This document shows, one piece after another, positions 33,990 through 42,975 of a stretch of 64,000 nt of DNA (position 1 is its first letter; each line of letters opens with the position of its first letter). The DNA is from Planctomycetota bacterium. Its GTDB lineage: Bacteria > Planctomycetota > UBA1135 > UBA2386. The notes under the pieces were generated by a model, which was not told where the DNA came from, searched no databases, and saw only the letters and a list, made by a program, of their open reading frames with translations. Made by a program: the position numbers and the translations under genes. The stretch is from NCBI GenBank assembly GCA_947444055.1, contig CANEYR010000007.1:1-64000 (forward strand). Direction: 5' to 3'.

Positions 33990-35071
33990 ACCCCAACCAC
34001 GCTCCCTCTCCTCGCGACCGCGCCGACGACCTGCAACTCGATGCGTGCCTGCACGAACTCGCCGGAGTTGGCCCCGATGCCTCACTGTCGGCGCGCATTC
34101 TGACGGCGCATCGGTTCGCCCGCCCGGCGCGAACGCCTTCGCTCGCCGCGATGGGACAGCAGTCGCAATGGTTGTTCGCTGCGGCCTTGGTGATTGGCCT
34201 CGGTGTCGTCACGGGTGTGGCGTGGACGCGAGGTGCGGACCAACGCGCCGTCGCCGCCGTGCCACAGGATCCGCAGCCGGTCCCAACCCCGACCCCGACC
34301 CCGCCACCGGCCGTGCCCGATGCCAAGCCCGCGCCGCGGCCAAAGACCTGGGTGACGTGGATCGCCGACTACTCAGACAACTGCCTCGTCGCGATCGACG
34401 AGAACGACAAGGAAGTGCGCCGCATCGACGAAGTGTTCGGTGCCTGGGATGTCGAGCTGGTGGCTAACGGCAACCTGCTGGTGACGGAGTTCTCAGTCAG
34501 CCGCGTGCAAGAACTCGACGCCCGCGGCCAGCAGGTCTGGGTGTTCGAGGGTCTCAAGAATCCATACGACGCCGACCGCCTCGCCAACGGCAACACCCTG
34601 ATCGCTGACACCTTTGCCGGCCGCGTCATCGAGGTGAACAAGAAGGGTGAGGTCGTGTGGTCGTTCGACAAGGACATCCGTCCCTTCGACGCCGATCGCC
34701 TAGCCAACGGCAACACGCTGATCTGCGACGTGCTGAAGGATCGCGTTCTCGAAATCGACGCCAAGGGCAAGATGGTCTGGGAAGCACTCGATTGCCCGAA
34801 CGCGCACGACGCCGACCGTCTTGAGAATGGCAACACGCTGATCACGCTCCGCAACAAGGGCCAGGTGCTCGAAATCGACCCCAAGGGCATCATCGTGTGG
34901 GAGCTGAAAGGCCTGTCGTCGCCGAGCGATGCCGATCGCCTGCCCAACGGCAACACGCTCGTCGCTGAGAACACGTGCGTTCGTGAGTTCGACAAGGACC
35001 ACAAGGTCGTCTGGAAGAAGGCGATGACCTGGGCGGTCGAGGTCAACCGCTACTACCCGGCAGTGAAGTGA
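33986..35071 (+). CDS. Membrane-spanning anti-sigma-like protein with beta-propeller repeats
   Basis: 361 residues from the ATG at 33986, overlapping the sigma gene. Residues 1-50 form a short helical cytoplasmic part (DDLQLDACLHELAGVGPDASL), with no zinc-binding HxxxCxxC motif. One membrane helix (WLFAAALVIGLGVVTGVAW) and a P/T-rich linker follow. The extracytoplasmic part has five repeats of about 38 residues, each with D-A-D-R-L-x-N-G-N-T-L-I or a close variant, as in arylsulfotransferase/PQQ-like propellers. It may sense an envelope ligand and hold the sigma factor (inference from layout). Confidence 0.75.
   Translation: MNPNHAPSPRDRADDLQLDACLHELAGVGPDASLSARILTAHRFARPARTPSLAAMGQQSQWLFAAALVIGLGVVTGVAWTRGADQRAVAAVPQDPQPVPTPTPTPPPAVPDAKPAPRPKTWVTWIADYSDNCLVAIDENDKEVRRIDEVFGAWDVELVANGNLLVTEFSVSRVQELDARGQQVWVFEGLKNPYDADRLANGNTLIADTFAGRVIEVNKKGEVVWSFDKDIRPFDADRLANGNTLICDVLKDRVLEIDAKGKMVWEALDCPNAHDADRLENGNTLITLRNKGQVLEIDPKGIIVWELKGLSSPSDADRLPNGNTLVAENTCVREFDKDHKVVWKKAMTWAVEVNRYYPAVK
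34423..35001 (+). repeat. Five internal propeller-blade repeats
   Basis: Units of about 114 bp encode W-D-V-E-L-V-A-N-G-N, Y-D-A-D-R-L-A-N-G-N, F-D-A-D-R-L-A-N-G-N, H-D-A-D-R-L-E-N-G-N and S-D-A-D-R-L-P-N-G-N, each followed by T/L-L-I/V and an I/V-x-E-x-D/N-x-K-G-x-x-V-W strand. Five near-identical blades suggest recent duplication. Confidence 0.8.
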
Positions 35072-35086
35072 TCAGCTGTGAAGTGA

Positions 35087-37417
35087 TCAGCGGCGGCCGC
35101 TGGTCTTCACCACGCGCTCGAGGAACGTCTTCCACTTGCCTTCCCACTCGGTGAAGCCGCCGCTCAGTTTGAACCGGTCGATCTCTTTGCCGGACTTCGG
35201 GTCGACCATGACGAACAGCGGATTGGCCTTCGAGCCGGCGATGTCAGCCTGGTACTGACGATTGGTGGCGAACTGCTCGTCGGTCAGGGTGTTCTTCGTG
35301 TCGGTGTGCTGCCGACTCTCCACCACAAACTGTTTCATGAGCGCGGCGACCGCCGGACTCGGGAAGACATCGCCTTCCATGATGCGACACGTGCCTCAAT
35401 TGAAGCCGGTGAAGTTGTAGAGCAGCAGCTTGTCCTCGGCCTTCGCGACCTGCATCGCCTGCACCGGGTTGTCGTAGATCAAACTGTGGTCGCCGAGGTG
35501 CTTCTTGGCGCCCTTGCCACCCGCACTCGACATCAGCGAGTTGCTGTAGTTCGGAATGAAGCTCGTCATCACCTTGTCGAGCTTGTTGCCGATCGCGCCG
35601 AACAAGAAGTACGTCGCCAGCAGCGTCACGAACATGCCACTCGCCATGCGTCCGGCCCCGACGCCTTCGTTCGCCGAGCCCGCCTTGCGCAGGATGCCGA
35701 ACAAGAACAGCGCCCACATGCCGAAGATCGCCACCCACAGCAGCAAGAACAGTTCGCGCGGCAACGCCTTCCAGCCAAACGCGAAGTCGACCATCGATAC
35801 GAACTTCAGTGCCGCCGCGAGTTCGACGTAGCCCAGCGAGATCTTCAGCGTCTCCATCCACTCGCCCGAACGGGGCATCACCTTCACCCTGCCGGGCATC
35901 AGCGATAACACGACGAACGGCGCCGCCATGGTGGCGCCGAAGATCGCCATGCCGATCGCGACGCGCACCGTGCCAAACTGGGCCACGTTCGCGAGCAGCG
36001 AACCGACGATCGGCGCCGTGCAGGTGAACGACGTGATCACCAACGTGGCGCCCATGAAGAACACGCCGAGATAGCCGCCGGTCGTGCTCGCCTTGCCAGC
36101 GAAGTCTTGGATGAACCGCGGCGGACTCAGATTGATCCAGCCAAACAGCACGAACGCGAAGAACACGAACATCGCCCCAATGACGACGTTGGTGGCCCAA
36201 TGGTTGACGACGTCGATGATCACCTCCGACAGCACAGCCCCCACCAGCGTGAACATCAGCACGATGCCGAGCCCATAGACGATCGCGAGCGACATCACGT
36301 TGCCGCCCCGTTTCTCAGCCTGCTTCGTGAAGAAGCTGAAGGTGATCGGGATCATCGGGTAGGTGCACGGCATCGCCAGGGCGAACAAGCCGCCGCCGAT
36401 GCACGCGAGGATCAGTGCCCACCAGCTGCCGCCGAATGGATTGTCGTCGTCCTCGGAGTTGGAGGCCGGTGGTTTGGTGGCCTCGGCGCGCGCCTCACCC
36501 GCCTCGACCACGAGCTTCGCGTCGAAGTCGATCGTGGTCTGCTCGTCACAGAACGTCTCGGTGCAGATCTGGTAGTCGAGTGCACCCGAGACGTCGATGG
36601 CCACCGGCTTGGTGCCTGCAGGCGCTCGCATCCATTGCTTCACTTCAAACACGTGCGGCAGCGGGTACTGCTCGATGCGGCCCAGCATCTTCTTCTCCCC
36701 GGGCGGCACCTGCGCCTCGCCAACCAGTTCGAGCACGCCAGCGTCGACGCTCGTCGGCTCGAGCCGCACGGGCTTGTTCGTCGTCTCGAGCGCGCCATAG
36801 GCGTGGTACTCCTTGGCGTGCACGGTGACGGTCAGCACGAGCATCGAAACTTCGCCGGCGCGCACCGTCGCTGGCTCAAAGCGCGCGGCGATCGTGACCT
36901 TCTCGTCGGGCACGAGCTGCAGGCCAGGCTTCGTGGTCGTCGGCATCGCCGCGCCTGCGCCGACCACGAGCGTCGCTGTGAACGCCGCCTGGTCCGGCGG
37001 CAGGCAACCGGTCTCGTTACAGATGGCAAAATCGAGCACGCCCGTGACCACGACGTTGCCGTCGGCCATCGCCGTCGGCACCTTCATCGCCTGCCTCACG
37101 GTGAACAGGTTCGGCAGCGGGAACGACTCGAACGGCACCGTCTTGCGCATGCCAGGCGGGATCACCGGCTCGCCGTCGATCTCTAAGCCAGCCGCCTTGA
37201 TGTTGTCGCGCGCGAGGCCCACCGGCGTATTCTGCTTCTCGAGCGTGCCGTAGGCATGCCAGCCTTCGGTGACAGTCGCGGTCAGCACCAACACCACCTT
37301 GTCGCCAGCCTTCGCAGTCGGCGGTTCGAACGCGGCGGCGAGAGTGAGCGTGCCGTCCTGCGCCGGCAAGCGGGCGAGGAACGCCAAGAACAGAGAGAGA
37401 AGCGTGAGCCAGCGCAT
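35087..37417 (-). CDS. dsbD: DsbD-type thiol:disulfide transporter, candidate selenoprotein (UxxC)
   Basis: 776 residues if the TGA at 35396-35398 is read as selenocysteine (residue 674). The start at 37417 gives a signal peptide (MRWLTLLSLFLAFLARLPAQ); 37429 is an alternative. Two DsbD-N-type domains follow, with cysteine pairs in AICNETGCLPP and QICTETFCDEQ. Then come eight membrane helices with the electron-relay cysteines in ALAMPCTYPMIP and ITSFTCTAPIVG. The terminal thioredoxin domain reads LLLYNFTGFN-U-GTCRIMEGDVFPSP and continues in frame for 97 more codons through NPLFVMVDPKSG. Relatives have FTGxxCxxCRxME there. It should pass electrons from the cytoplasm to envelope thiols. A naive reading splits it into two genes. 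Confidence 0.85.
35362..35378 (-). promoter_or_regulatory. Candidate bacterial SECIS hairpin of the DsbD gene
   Basis: On the coding strand GGAAG and CTTCC form a perfect 5-bp stem around the 7-nt loop GCGATGT. The loop begins 22 nt after the TGA and starts with G. Bacterial SECIS elements, as I recall the rule, lie just inside the coding region with the loop 16-37 nt from the TGA and a G at loop position 1 or 2, where SelB binds. A second weak pairing (TCG with CGA) could extend the stem across a bulge. Confidence 0.6.
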
Positions 37418-37508
37418 GCGTACGTCCATCGGGGGCGCGGATGATACGAGCCCGCGGCAATTCGGCACGTCAACCCCTCAACTTGCCGCACAAGGCCCTT
37501 CCGAATGC

Positions 37509-38129
37509 TCAGGCGAGCATGGACTCAAGCGCCTTGAAGAACCGATCCGCCCACGGGCTTGCAGCACGCAGCGCGGTTGGGTCTACCAACTCGAGTAGCA
37601 GGAACGAGTGAGCAGCTTTGTCGTACTTGCCCTTGGTCTTGCACGGCTGCGAGGCGTGCTGCAGCTTGGCCAAAGCCTCGGTGGTTGGCATGCTTTCGAT
37701 AGCCGTCGGCACCGGCAGGGCATTGTCCTGCAAGCCGTTCCCGAAGAAGGAGCGAAGCGCGCTGCGATCCGCAAGCAACCACGACTCCATGCACTGCACC
37801 ATCAGGTGCAAGTGCTCGTCGCCTGCCAACGGCGGCCTTTTCCATCCATCGCCTGGCCGACTACGCACGTGCTCCCACGGCGATGCCGACACCACCGGTG
37901 CTTCCGCATCCACGAGAAGCAACGCGAGATCGCCAGCCTGCGAATGGTCCAAGGCAACACAGAACTGGTCATAGGCACGCTGCCGCCCGCCACAGGCAAC
38001 AACACGCGGCTTCCTGCCTGACAACCCGGCTCGCTCCATCAACTTCGTAAAGGCTCTTCGACACTCAGTGCGCAGCGCGTCGTTGTCGCCACCACCCTCG
38101 ACAAACAACTTCTGGACGGAATGACTCAC
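37509..38129 (-). CDS. DUF4276 Toprim-like protein, partner of the adjacent ATPase
   Basis: 206 residues from the GTG at 38129, which overlaps the ATPase stop by four bases (GTGA). DUF4276 belongs to the Toprim-like group (family knowledge). The acidic positions are visible in KLFVEGGGDNDALR (the E of the first strand), LALLLVDAEAPV (D-x-E) and LHLMVQCMESWLLAD. These are the expected metal-binding residues of a nuclease or primase-like active site. ATPase + Toprim-like pairs form abortive-infection systems such as AbiL and PARIS, so a defence role is likely but unproven. Confidence 0.82.
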   Translation of the reverse strand: MSHSVQKLFVEGGGDNDALRTECRRAFTKLMERAGLSGRKPRVVACGGRQRAYDQFCVALDHSQAGDLALLLVDAEAPVVSASPWEHVRSRPGDGWKRPPLAGDEHLHLMVQCMESWLLADRSALRSFFGNGLQDNALPVPTAIESMPTTEALAKLQHASQPCKTKGKYDKAAHSFLLLELVDPTALRAASPWADRFFKALESMLA

Positions 38130-39313
38130 CACCTCGTGCCTCCAAGGTGGCCACTCATCCACAGATTGCCGAGGCTGCCATGCTCGCGCCATTTCTCAAC
38201 GTTCGCTTGGTCAAGAGGGAACAAGTTCGTTGAGCCATCGCGCTTCTCGCTGATCAAGACCGAATCCGCATGCATCGTCATCGCATCGACAAGCTGAGTG
38301 GAATGTGTCGTCACCAAGAGCTGGCATCGCGTGCTGGCGTCCACCAGCAAGTCACGCACGGTCGGAAGCAGATCGGGATGCAGGCCGAGCTCAGGCTCTT
38401 CGATCACCACCAGGGGCGGCGGCGTCGGGTCCAACAGGATGGCCAAGAGGCACAAGAACCGCAGGGTGCCGTCGGACAGTCGCCGCGCGGGCATCATGCG
38501 GCCGCGCTCGCTCAGGTACAGCTGCAACTGGCCACCCTCTGGCACTACCTCAACATCATCAAAGCCTGCGGCCACTTCACTCAGCAGTTCGATCAGTCGC
38601 TTCTTCACTGCCGGAGTTCGCTTCAACACGGCGATGCGCGCAGGCAGGTTGTCGAAACTCTCCGTGAGCACGTCGGTGCGCACGTCTGGCGCGCAACTGA
38701 GGCGAAGTGACGAATCGGGACCAAACTGCCAATTCCGATAGATGACGATGCGGCCGAGCAAGTTGGCGAGGCGCGTCAGTTCCGGGTAGGTGTCCGGATC
38801 GCGCCGCTGGGAGAGAATCGACTGCGTAGGATCGATGTCCTCACGGCGCAACTCGCGGCGCTCGTTCTTGACATTGAGCATCGGGCGCCCGTTCTCGTAG
38901 CCGAAATAGAAGTAGGGCTTGGGGGCACCCGATGTCGGATGCTCATTCTCGATGCGTTCGTCCAGCACGACGAAGGAGTCGCCCTGCGCGCCAAACGCGA
39001 GTTGGTAGCGAACAGCGGAACCACCCGGCGGCACTGCCACGAGCCCTGCGGCGACGACCACCTCGATCTCCGCCCGACTGGCTGGCTGCTCCGACGCATC
39101 GCGCCACAGCCAATCGGTGACGCCACCACCTTGGCGAATTGGCAACGGCAGGTCTTTGGGCACCGCGCGTAGCACCGACAAGGCTTCCACGAGGTTCGAC
39201 TTGCCCGAGCCATTCGGACCGATGACTACGTTCAAGGGCCGCAGCAAGACCACCGAGGCGCGACCGAAGGACAGGAAGCCTTTCAGGGTGAGTTGCTGAA
39301 GGAACACCGGCAT
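38126..39313 (-). CDS. AAA/ABC-type ATPase (RecF/SMC-like), defence-module partner
   Basis: 395 residues from the ATG at 39313. It is an AAA_15/AAA_21-type ATPase without a coiled coil: LTLKGFLSFGRASVVLLRPL (quoted whole), Walker A VIGPNGSGKSNLVEAL, signature-like RRLSDGTLRFLCLLAIL, Walker B PLVVIEEPELGLHPD, and switch TTHSTQLVDAM. Such ATPases act as sensors or clamps controlling a paired effector. The downstream, overlapping gene encodes a Toprim-like DUF4276 protein, so the two make a compact effector module like AbiL/PARIS. No other defence gene adjoins it. Confidence 0.9.
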   Translation of the reverse strand: MPVFLQQLTLKGFLSFGRASVVLLRPLNVVIGPNGSGKSNLVEALSVLRAVPKDLPLPIRQGGGVTDWLWRDASEQPASRAEIEVVVAAGLVAVPPGGSAVRYQLAFGAQGDSFVVLDERIENEHPTSGAPKPYFYFGYENGRPMLNVKNERRELRREDIDPTQSILSQRRDPDTYPELTRLANLLGRIVIYRNWQFGPDSSLRLSCAPDVRTDVLTESFDNLPARIAVLKRTPAVKKRLIELLSEVAAGFDDVEVVPEGGQLQLYLSERGRMMPARRLSDGTLRFLCLLAILLDPTPPPLVVIEEPELGLHPDLLPTVRDLLVDASTRCQLLVTTHSTQLVDAMTMHADSVLISEKRDGSTNLFPLDQANVEKWREHGSLGNLWMSGHLGGTRW

Positions 39314-39361
39314 AGGTTGGCTTGTCGCGGAGCGGCGGATCTTGCCACACGACTGCACCCT

Positions 39362-39376
39362 GCGCGAGGATCGCGC
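39362..39376. terminator. Small hairpin between HEAT2 and the ATPase module
   Basis: GCGCGA and TCGCGC form a perfect 6-bp stem with a 3-nt loop, about 75 bp after the HEAT2 stop codon on the minus strand and 50 bp before the ATPase start. No T tract follows. Confidence 0.35.
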
Positions 39377-39451
39377 TCGCGCCCGTGGTGAGTCAGCTTG
39401 GAACGCTGGCGGCCAACTCGCTGAGGACGCCTCTCCCTTGGACCGCGCCGA

Positions 39452-42208
39452 CTACTTGCGGGGCGTGAGGTGGATCTGGGTGATCGCGTCCTTCGCGGCT
39501 TTGGCAATCGAGGCGTCGGTGTCTTGCGTCCACTCGATCAGGAACGGCAGCGCCTCAGGAACCCCAAGCGTGCCGAGCGAAGTGATCGCGAGCAGACGCT
39601 GTTCCTTCTGGGCGCCTGGTTTGGCCTGCAGCAGCAGCTTCTCGACGGCCGAGGCTGGTGAGGCGTCGAGGCCCTTCAACACCCGGTCCCAGTGCGCTTG
39701 TTGCTCGTGGTAGAAGCGAATCTTGGTCAGGGCTTCGGTCGCACACTGGCGAATGTGGGTATCCGAGTCCTTCAGCAACGTGAGCAAGATCGGAACGGCA
39801 TCGACCGCGACCTTGGCCCCGAGGTACTGGGCCATCAAATCGCGAAAGAGGGGTTTCTCGGTGATGGCAGCGATGGCGTCCTCGATCGAGAGCACGCCAC
39901 GATCCAGCGAGAGATTCAAAGCCCGGCTCGCGACCTCCGCATGCCTGCTGCGCACCAACTGTGCGAGATCGAGGGGAAGATCATTGCGCGCCAACGCCGT
40001 GAACGCGGCCAGCGCCCGCTCCTCATCGTCGCTAACGAGCATCGCGTCCAACTGCGGCCGGATGCGCAGCAGTTCCTTTGCATCCAAGTGCGTGAACACC
40101 CACTTCGACGCATCCTCGCGCCGCAGGGTCTCGGCCAACCAGCGATGCAGCGGGCCGTCGACCGCTTCCTCGCTGATGCGACCCGCCGCGATCGCTTGCC
40201 AACGAAACCCACCGCTGCCCCACGGCCGATCGGAGTGCTCGGCCAAGGCCATAACCACCCGCGTGGCGACTCGACGCGGCTGGATGCGTTGGCTTGCACA
40301 CGTTTGGCCCTGCCATGCACCGGCGCCACTCACGAATGCAATCTGCTCATCTTCGGAGAAGCCATGGGGTGGGTTCGGCTGGTCGTGAAGCAGGTACTCG
40401 AGTGGCGTAGTGGGCAATGGCTGCTCGTTCCGGCTCGCGTACGGGTGGGCGACGGCGGCCTGTGACTCGATGTCCTGCGGCAACAACGCGATCCCGCCCC
40501 CGTCATGCATCGACAGGAGGGCCAGCAAGAGCGTCGACTGCCACTCGCCCTTGACCCCAGCAGCCATGCTACGCATCACCGAGCGAACCCTCTCGTCCTG
40601 CGTACGACGCCCGAGTTCGACCAGCGCATTGACGGCCCATGCGTCCTTGTCGCTAGCCTGCTGCCAGCCGACCCAGATGAAGCCCGCCGCGGCGGGATTG
40701 CCCGTGCGCGCCATGGGTTCGGCGAACGCGCGCAGGTTGCCCCGCTTCTGCGCCTCCATCTCCGTGGCCTTCGCCAACAAGCTCGGAAACAGATCGGCGG
40801 GCAAGTCGGTCTGCGCGAGCATTTCCAAGAACCGTTGCTTCTGCGTGTCTTGCACGCGATCGAACCGCGCGAACACTTCGGCCGCGTTGGCCATCGTCAC
40901 CTTGCCCGTGCACGCCTGCCACGCGTCGTAGCCGAGGTCTATCCAGCGCAGCAGCGTCGGCACCACACTGGCGTCGAGCGGCTGTGCGACTTCATGGATT
41001 CGACCGGCCACCCACTGAGCCCGCCCGTCCTTCTCGCGAACGGGCCCAAGCCCCCGGATGCAGGCATCGAGCTTTGGCAGCAGCCGCGCCGCGTCCGCGG
41101 CCGCGAGCGTGCGCAACGAACCTGGATGTCCCGGCGCGCCGCCGCCGAGCAAGGGACTCGGCAGCCACTCCAGCAGCAGTTCCGTGCCTTCGATCGAGTT
41201 CTGGATGTATGCCGCCGACATCAGCAGCTTCTGCGCCGCCGTGCCGAGGGAGGGCTCCGTGCTCGCCAAGGCCGCGCTCACGACAGCCAACAATTTCGGC
41301 AGCATGTCGTCGCTCACGGTGCTCGAGCCCGCCCACGTCAGCAGCCACTTGCGCTGTTCGACCGAACCTTGCCCGAGCACGTCGATCAGCAGGGCTGCCT
41401 CGAAGCGTCTGCGCAACGGCTTCCCCCACAAGTACCCATCGAGCAAGGCATCGCTCAGGCCGGGCTCCGCAATCGGCAGGAACTGCGCCGCTACCGCCAG
41501 CATCTCGGGGCGCTCAAGGGCGCACGCGGCTTCTGCCAGCATGAAGCGGAGACGCTCCTGATCCTTTGCCTTGCGCACGAACTCCTCCGCCTTCGCACCG
41601 CCAACGCGCCACAAGAACGCCGCGAGGCTGCGCACGACTGCCGGGTTGTAGGAGTCTGCTGTGGGCACGGCTTGCAGCACAGCGATCACCTCGGGGACGG
41701 CGGCTTGCCCGATCCAAAGCAGTTGCTCGGCCACGCGCTCGTCGATGCCAAACAAGCCACCGAACGCCACATTGGTCTGGTTGCCTTTGGTGCCGGCGTC
41801 GGCAACGACCTGCTTGACCAGCTCCCGCGCCTTCTCGCGCAGCGCCTGCTCCCGTTCGACGTCTTGCTTGGCGCCCTGGGTAACGTCGTCGAACCCCGCG
41901 AGGCTGTTCTTGCCCAACGCCGCCGCCGCGTTCGTGAACGGCACCGCTTCGTCGCCACGACCAAGCCGCTGCAGCAACTTCGCAAGCCGCATGTTGGCAA
42001 GTTGCCGCGCATCGTCGGACAGCGCCTTGCCCGCGAGGGCTTCGCGATACAGCGTCTCGGCCTTGGCGAGATCGCGTTCCTGTTCCTCGACCGCGACGAT
42101 CGCGGCGAGCTCTTGGCTCGGCGTCGTCTTCTTCTGGTCCGACTTGTCCTGCGCCCCAGCCAGCGACGCGCACGCGAGGAACGTCAACACGAGTGGAATC
42201 GTTTTCAT
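39452..42208 (-). CDS. Exported HEAT-repeat protein (HEAT2)
   Basis: 918 residues with a signal peptide (MKTIPLVLTFLACASLAGAQ). A short TPR-like helical region (LAKAETLYREALAGKALSDD) precedes a long HEAT array, with typical C-terminal units such as AVPILLTLLKDSDTHIRQCATEAL (quoted in part) and LPFLIEWTQDTDASIAKAAKDA. It has the same size, export signal and architecture as HEAT1 (310-3015), including the early mention of paired repair-like helices. It lies directly downstream of the HK2/RR2 pair on the same strand, with a direct-repeat site (42264-42281) between. Probably a periplasmic scaffold; function unknown. Confidence 0.75.
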   Translation of the reverse strand: MKTIPLVLTFLACASLAGAQDKSDQKKTTPSQELAAIVAVEEQERDLAKAETLYREALAGKALSDDARQLANMRLAKLLQRLGRGDEAVPFTNAAAALGKNSLAGFDDVTQGAKQDVEREQALREKARELVKQVVADAGTKGNQTNVAFGGLFGIDERVAEQLLWIGQAAVPEVIAVLQAVPTADSYNPAVVRSLAAFLWRVGGAKAEEFVRKAKDQERLRFMLAEAACALERPEMLAVAAQFLPIAEPGLSDALLDGYLWGKPLRRRFEAALLIDVLGQGSVEQRKWLLTWAGSSTVSDDMLPKLLAVVSAALASTEPSLGTAAQKLLMSAAYIQNSIEGTELLLEWLPSPLLGGGAPGHPGSLRTLAAADAARLLPKLDACIRGLGPVREKDGRAQWVAGRIHEVAQPLDASVVPTLLRWIDLGYDAWQACTGKVTMANAAEVFARFDRVQDTQKQRFLEMLAQTDLPADLFPSLLAKATEMEAQKRGNLRAFAEPMARTGNPAAAGFIWVGWQQASDKDAWAVNALVELGRRTQDERVRSVMRSMAAGVKGEWQSTLLLALLSMHDGGGIALLPQDIESQAAVAHPYASRNEQPLPTTPLEYLLHDQPNPPHGFSEDEQIAFVSGAGAWQGQTCASQRIQPRRVATRVVMALAEHSDRPWGSGGFRWQAIAAGRISEEAVDGPLHRWLAETLRREDASKWVFTHLDAKELLRIRPQLDAMLVSDDEERALAAFTALARNDLPLDLAQLVRSRHAEVASRALNLSLDRGVLSIEDAIAAITEKPLFRDLMAQYLGAKVAVDAVPILLTLLKDSDTHIRQCATEALTKIRFYHEQQAHWDRVLKGLDASPASAVEKLLLQAKPGAQKEQRLLAITSLGTLGVPEALPFLIEWTQDTDASIAKAAKDAITQIHLTPRK

Positions 42209-42263
42209 GGTGCTGATGAGACCTGGCGCGCGCCACGGTCCGGTCCGGTTGCAATCAGTTCGG

Positions 42264-42281
42264 TGTCAAGCAACGGTCAAG
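42264..42281 (-). promoter_or_regulatory. Direct-repeat box upstream of HEAT2
   Basis: On the minus strand CTTGACCGTTGCTTGACA contains two TTGAC units 11 bp apart, 56 bp before the HEAT2 start. The same 18-mer with one change (CTTGACCGTTTCTTGACA) lies upstream of the HK2/RR2 operon. OmpR/PhoB-type regulators bind direct repeats with about this spacing, so RR2 is the obvious candidate. Confidence 0.55.
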
Positions 42282-42975
42282 GTGCCAGCGGTTCGACGAG
42301 CCGGTAGCCGACGCCGTGCACCGTCAGCAAGAAGCGTGGGTGCTTGTGGTCGTCCTCGACCTTCTGGCGCAGGTTGAGCATGTGCGTGTCGATGGTGCGA
42401 TCGCCGACGAACGGCACGCCACCCCACACTTCGCGCAGAAACTCTGCCCGCGCCACGGCGCGACCACTGCGTTGCCGCAACAGTCGCAGCATGCCGGCTT
42501 CCTTTGGCGACAACGTCAGCGAGCTACCGCCGCGCACGATGGTGAACGCCGCCAAGTCGATGCGCGCCTCGCCGAGCGAGAACTGCTCCACCAGCGCCGC
42601 CTCGGGGCGTTCTCGCCGACGCAGCATCGCCTTCACGCGCGCCAACAGTTCGCGCAGCGAGAACGGTTTGGTGACGTAGTCATCGGCGCCAAGCTCGAGG
42701 CCGAGCACTTTGTCGCCCTCTTCACCGCGCGCCGTCAGCAGCAGCACCGGCGTGTCGCCATCGCGGGCGCGCAGTTCGCGCAGCAACTCGAGGCCGCTGG
42801 GGCCGGGCAGCATGACGTCGAGCACGACCAAGTCGTAGCGCTGCTCACGCAGCTGCGCGCGGGCCTCGTGGCCATCGGCCGCGGCCACCACCGTGTGCCC
42901 TTCGCTCGCCAGCGCATCGGTCAGGCCAATGCGCAGCGTGCGGTCGTCCTCGACCAGCAAGACCCGAAAGCTCAT
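42277..42975 (-). CDS. OmpR/PhoB-family response regulator (RR2)
   Basis: 232 residues from the ATG at 42975, overlapping the kinase stop (ATGA). The receiver domain has VLLVEDD, phospho-acceptor Asp53 in LVVLDVMLPG, TARGEEGDK and the lysine in YVTKPFS. The winged-helix domain ends with DRTIDTHMLNLRQKVE and TVHGVGYRLVE, the standard OmpR/PhoB C-terminus. It probably binds the TTGAC direct repeats at 44821-44838 and 42264-42281 (inference), giving autoregulation and control of HEAT2. Confidence 0.92.
   Translation of the reverse strand: MSFRVLLVEDDRTLRIGLTDALASEGHTVVAAADGHEARAQLREQRYDLVVLDVMLPGPSGLELLRELRARDGDTPVLLLTARGEEGDKVLGLELGADDYVTKPFSLRELLARVKAMLRRRERPEAALVEQFSLGEARIDLAAFTIVRGGSSLTLSPKEAGMLRLLRQRSGRAVARAEFLREVWGGVPFVGDRTIDTHMLNLRQKVEDDHKHPRFLLTVHGVGYRLVEPLAP

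Noticed and set aside
40505..42307. A 600-codon plus-strand frame over HEAT2
   Set aside because: Antisense to the HEAT2 gene, no signal or domain, shadow composition.
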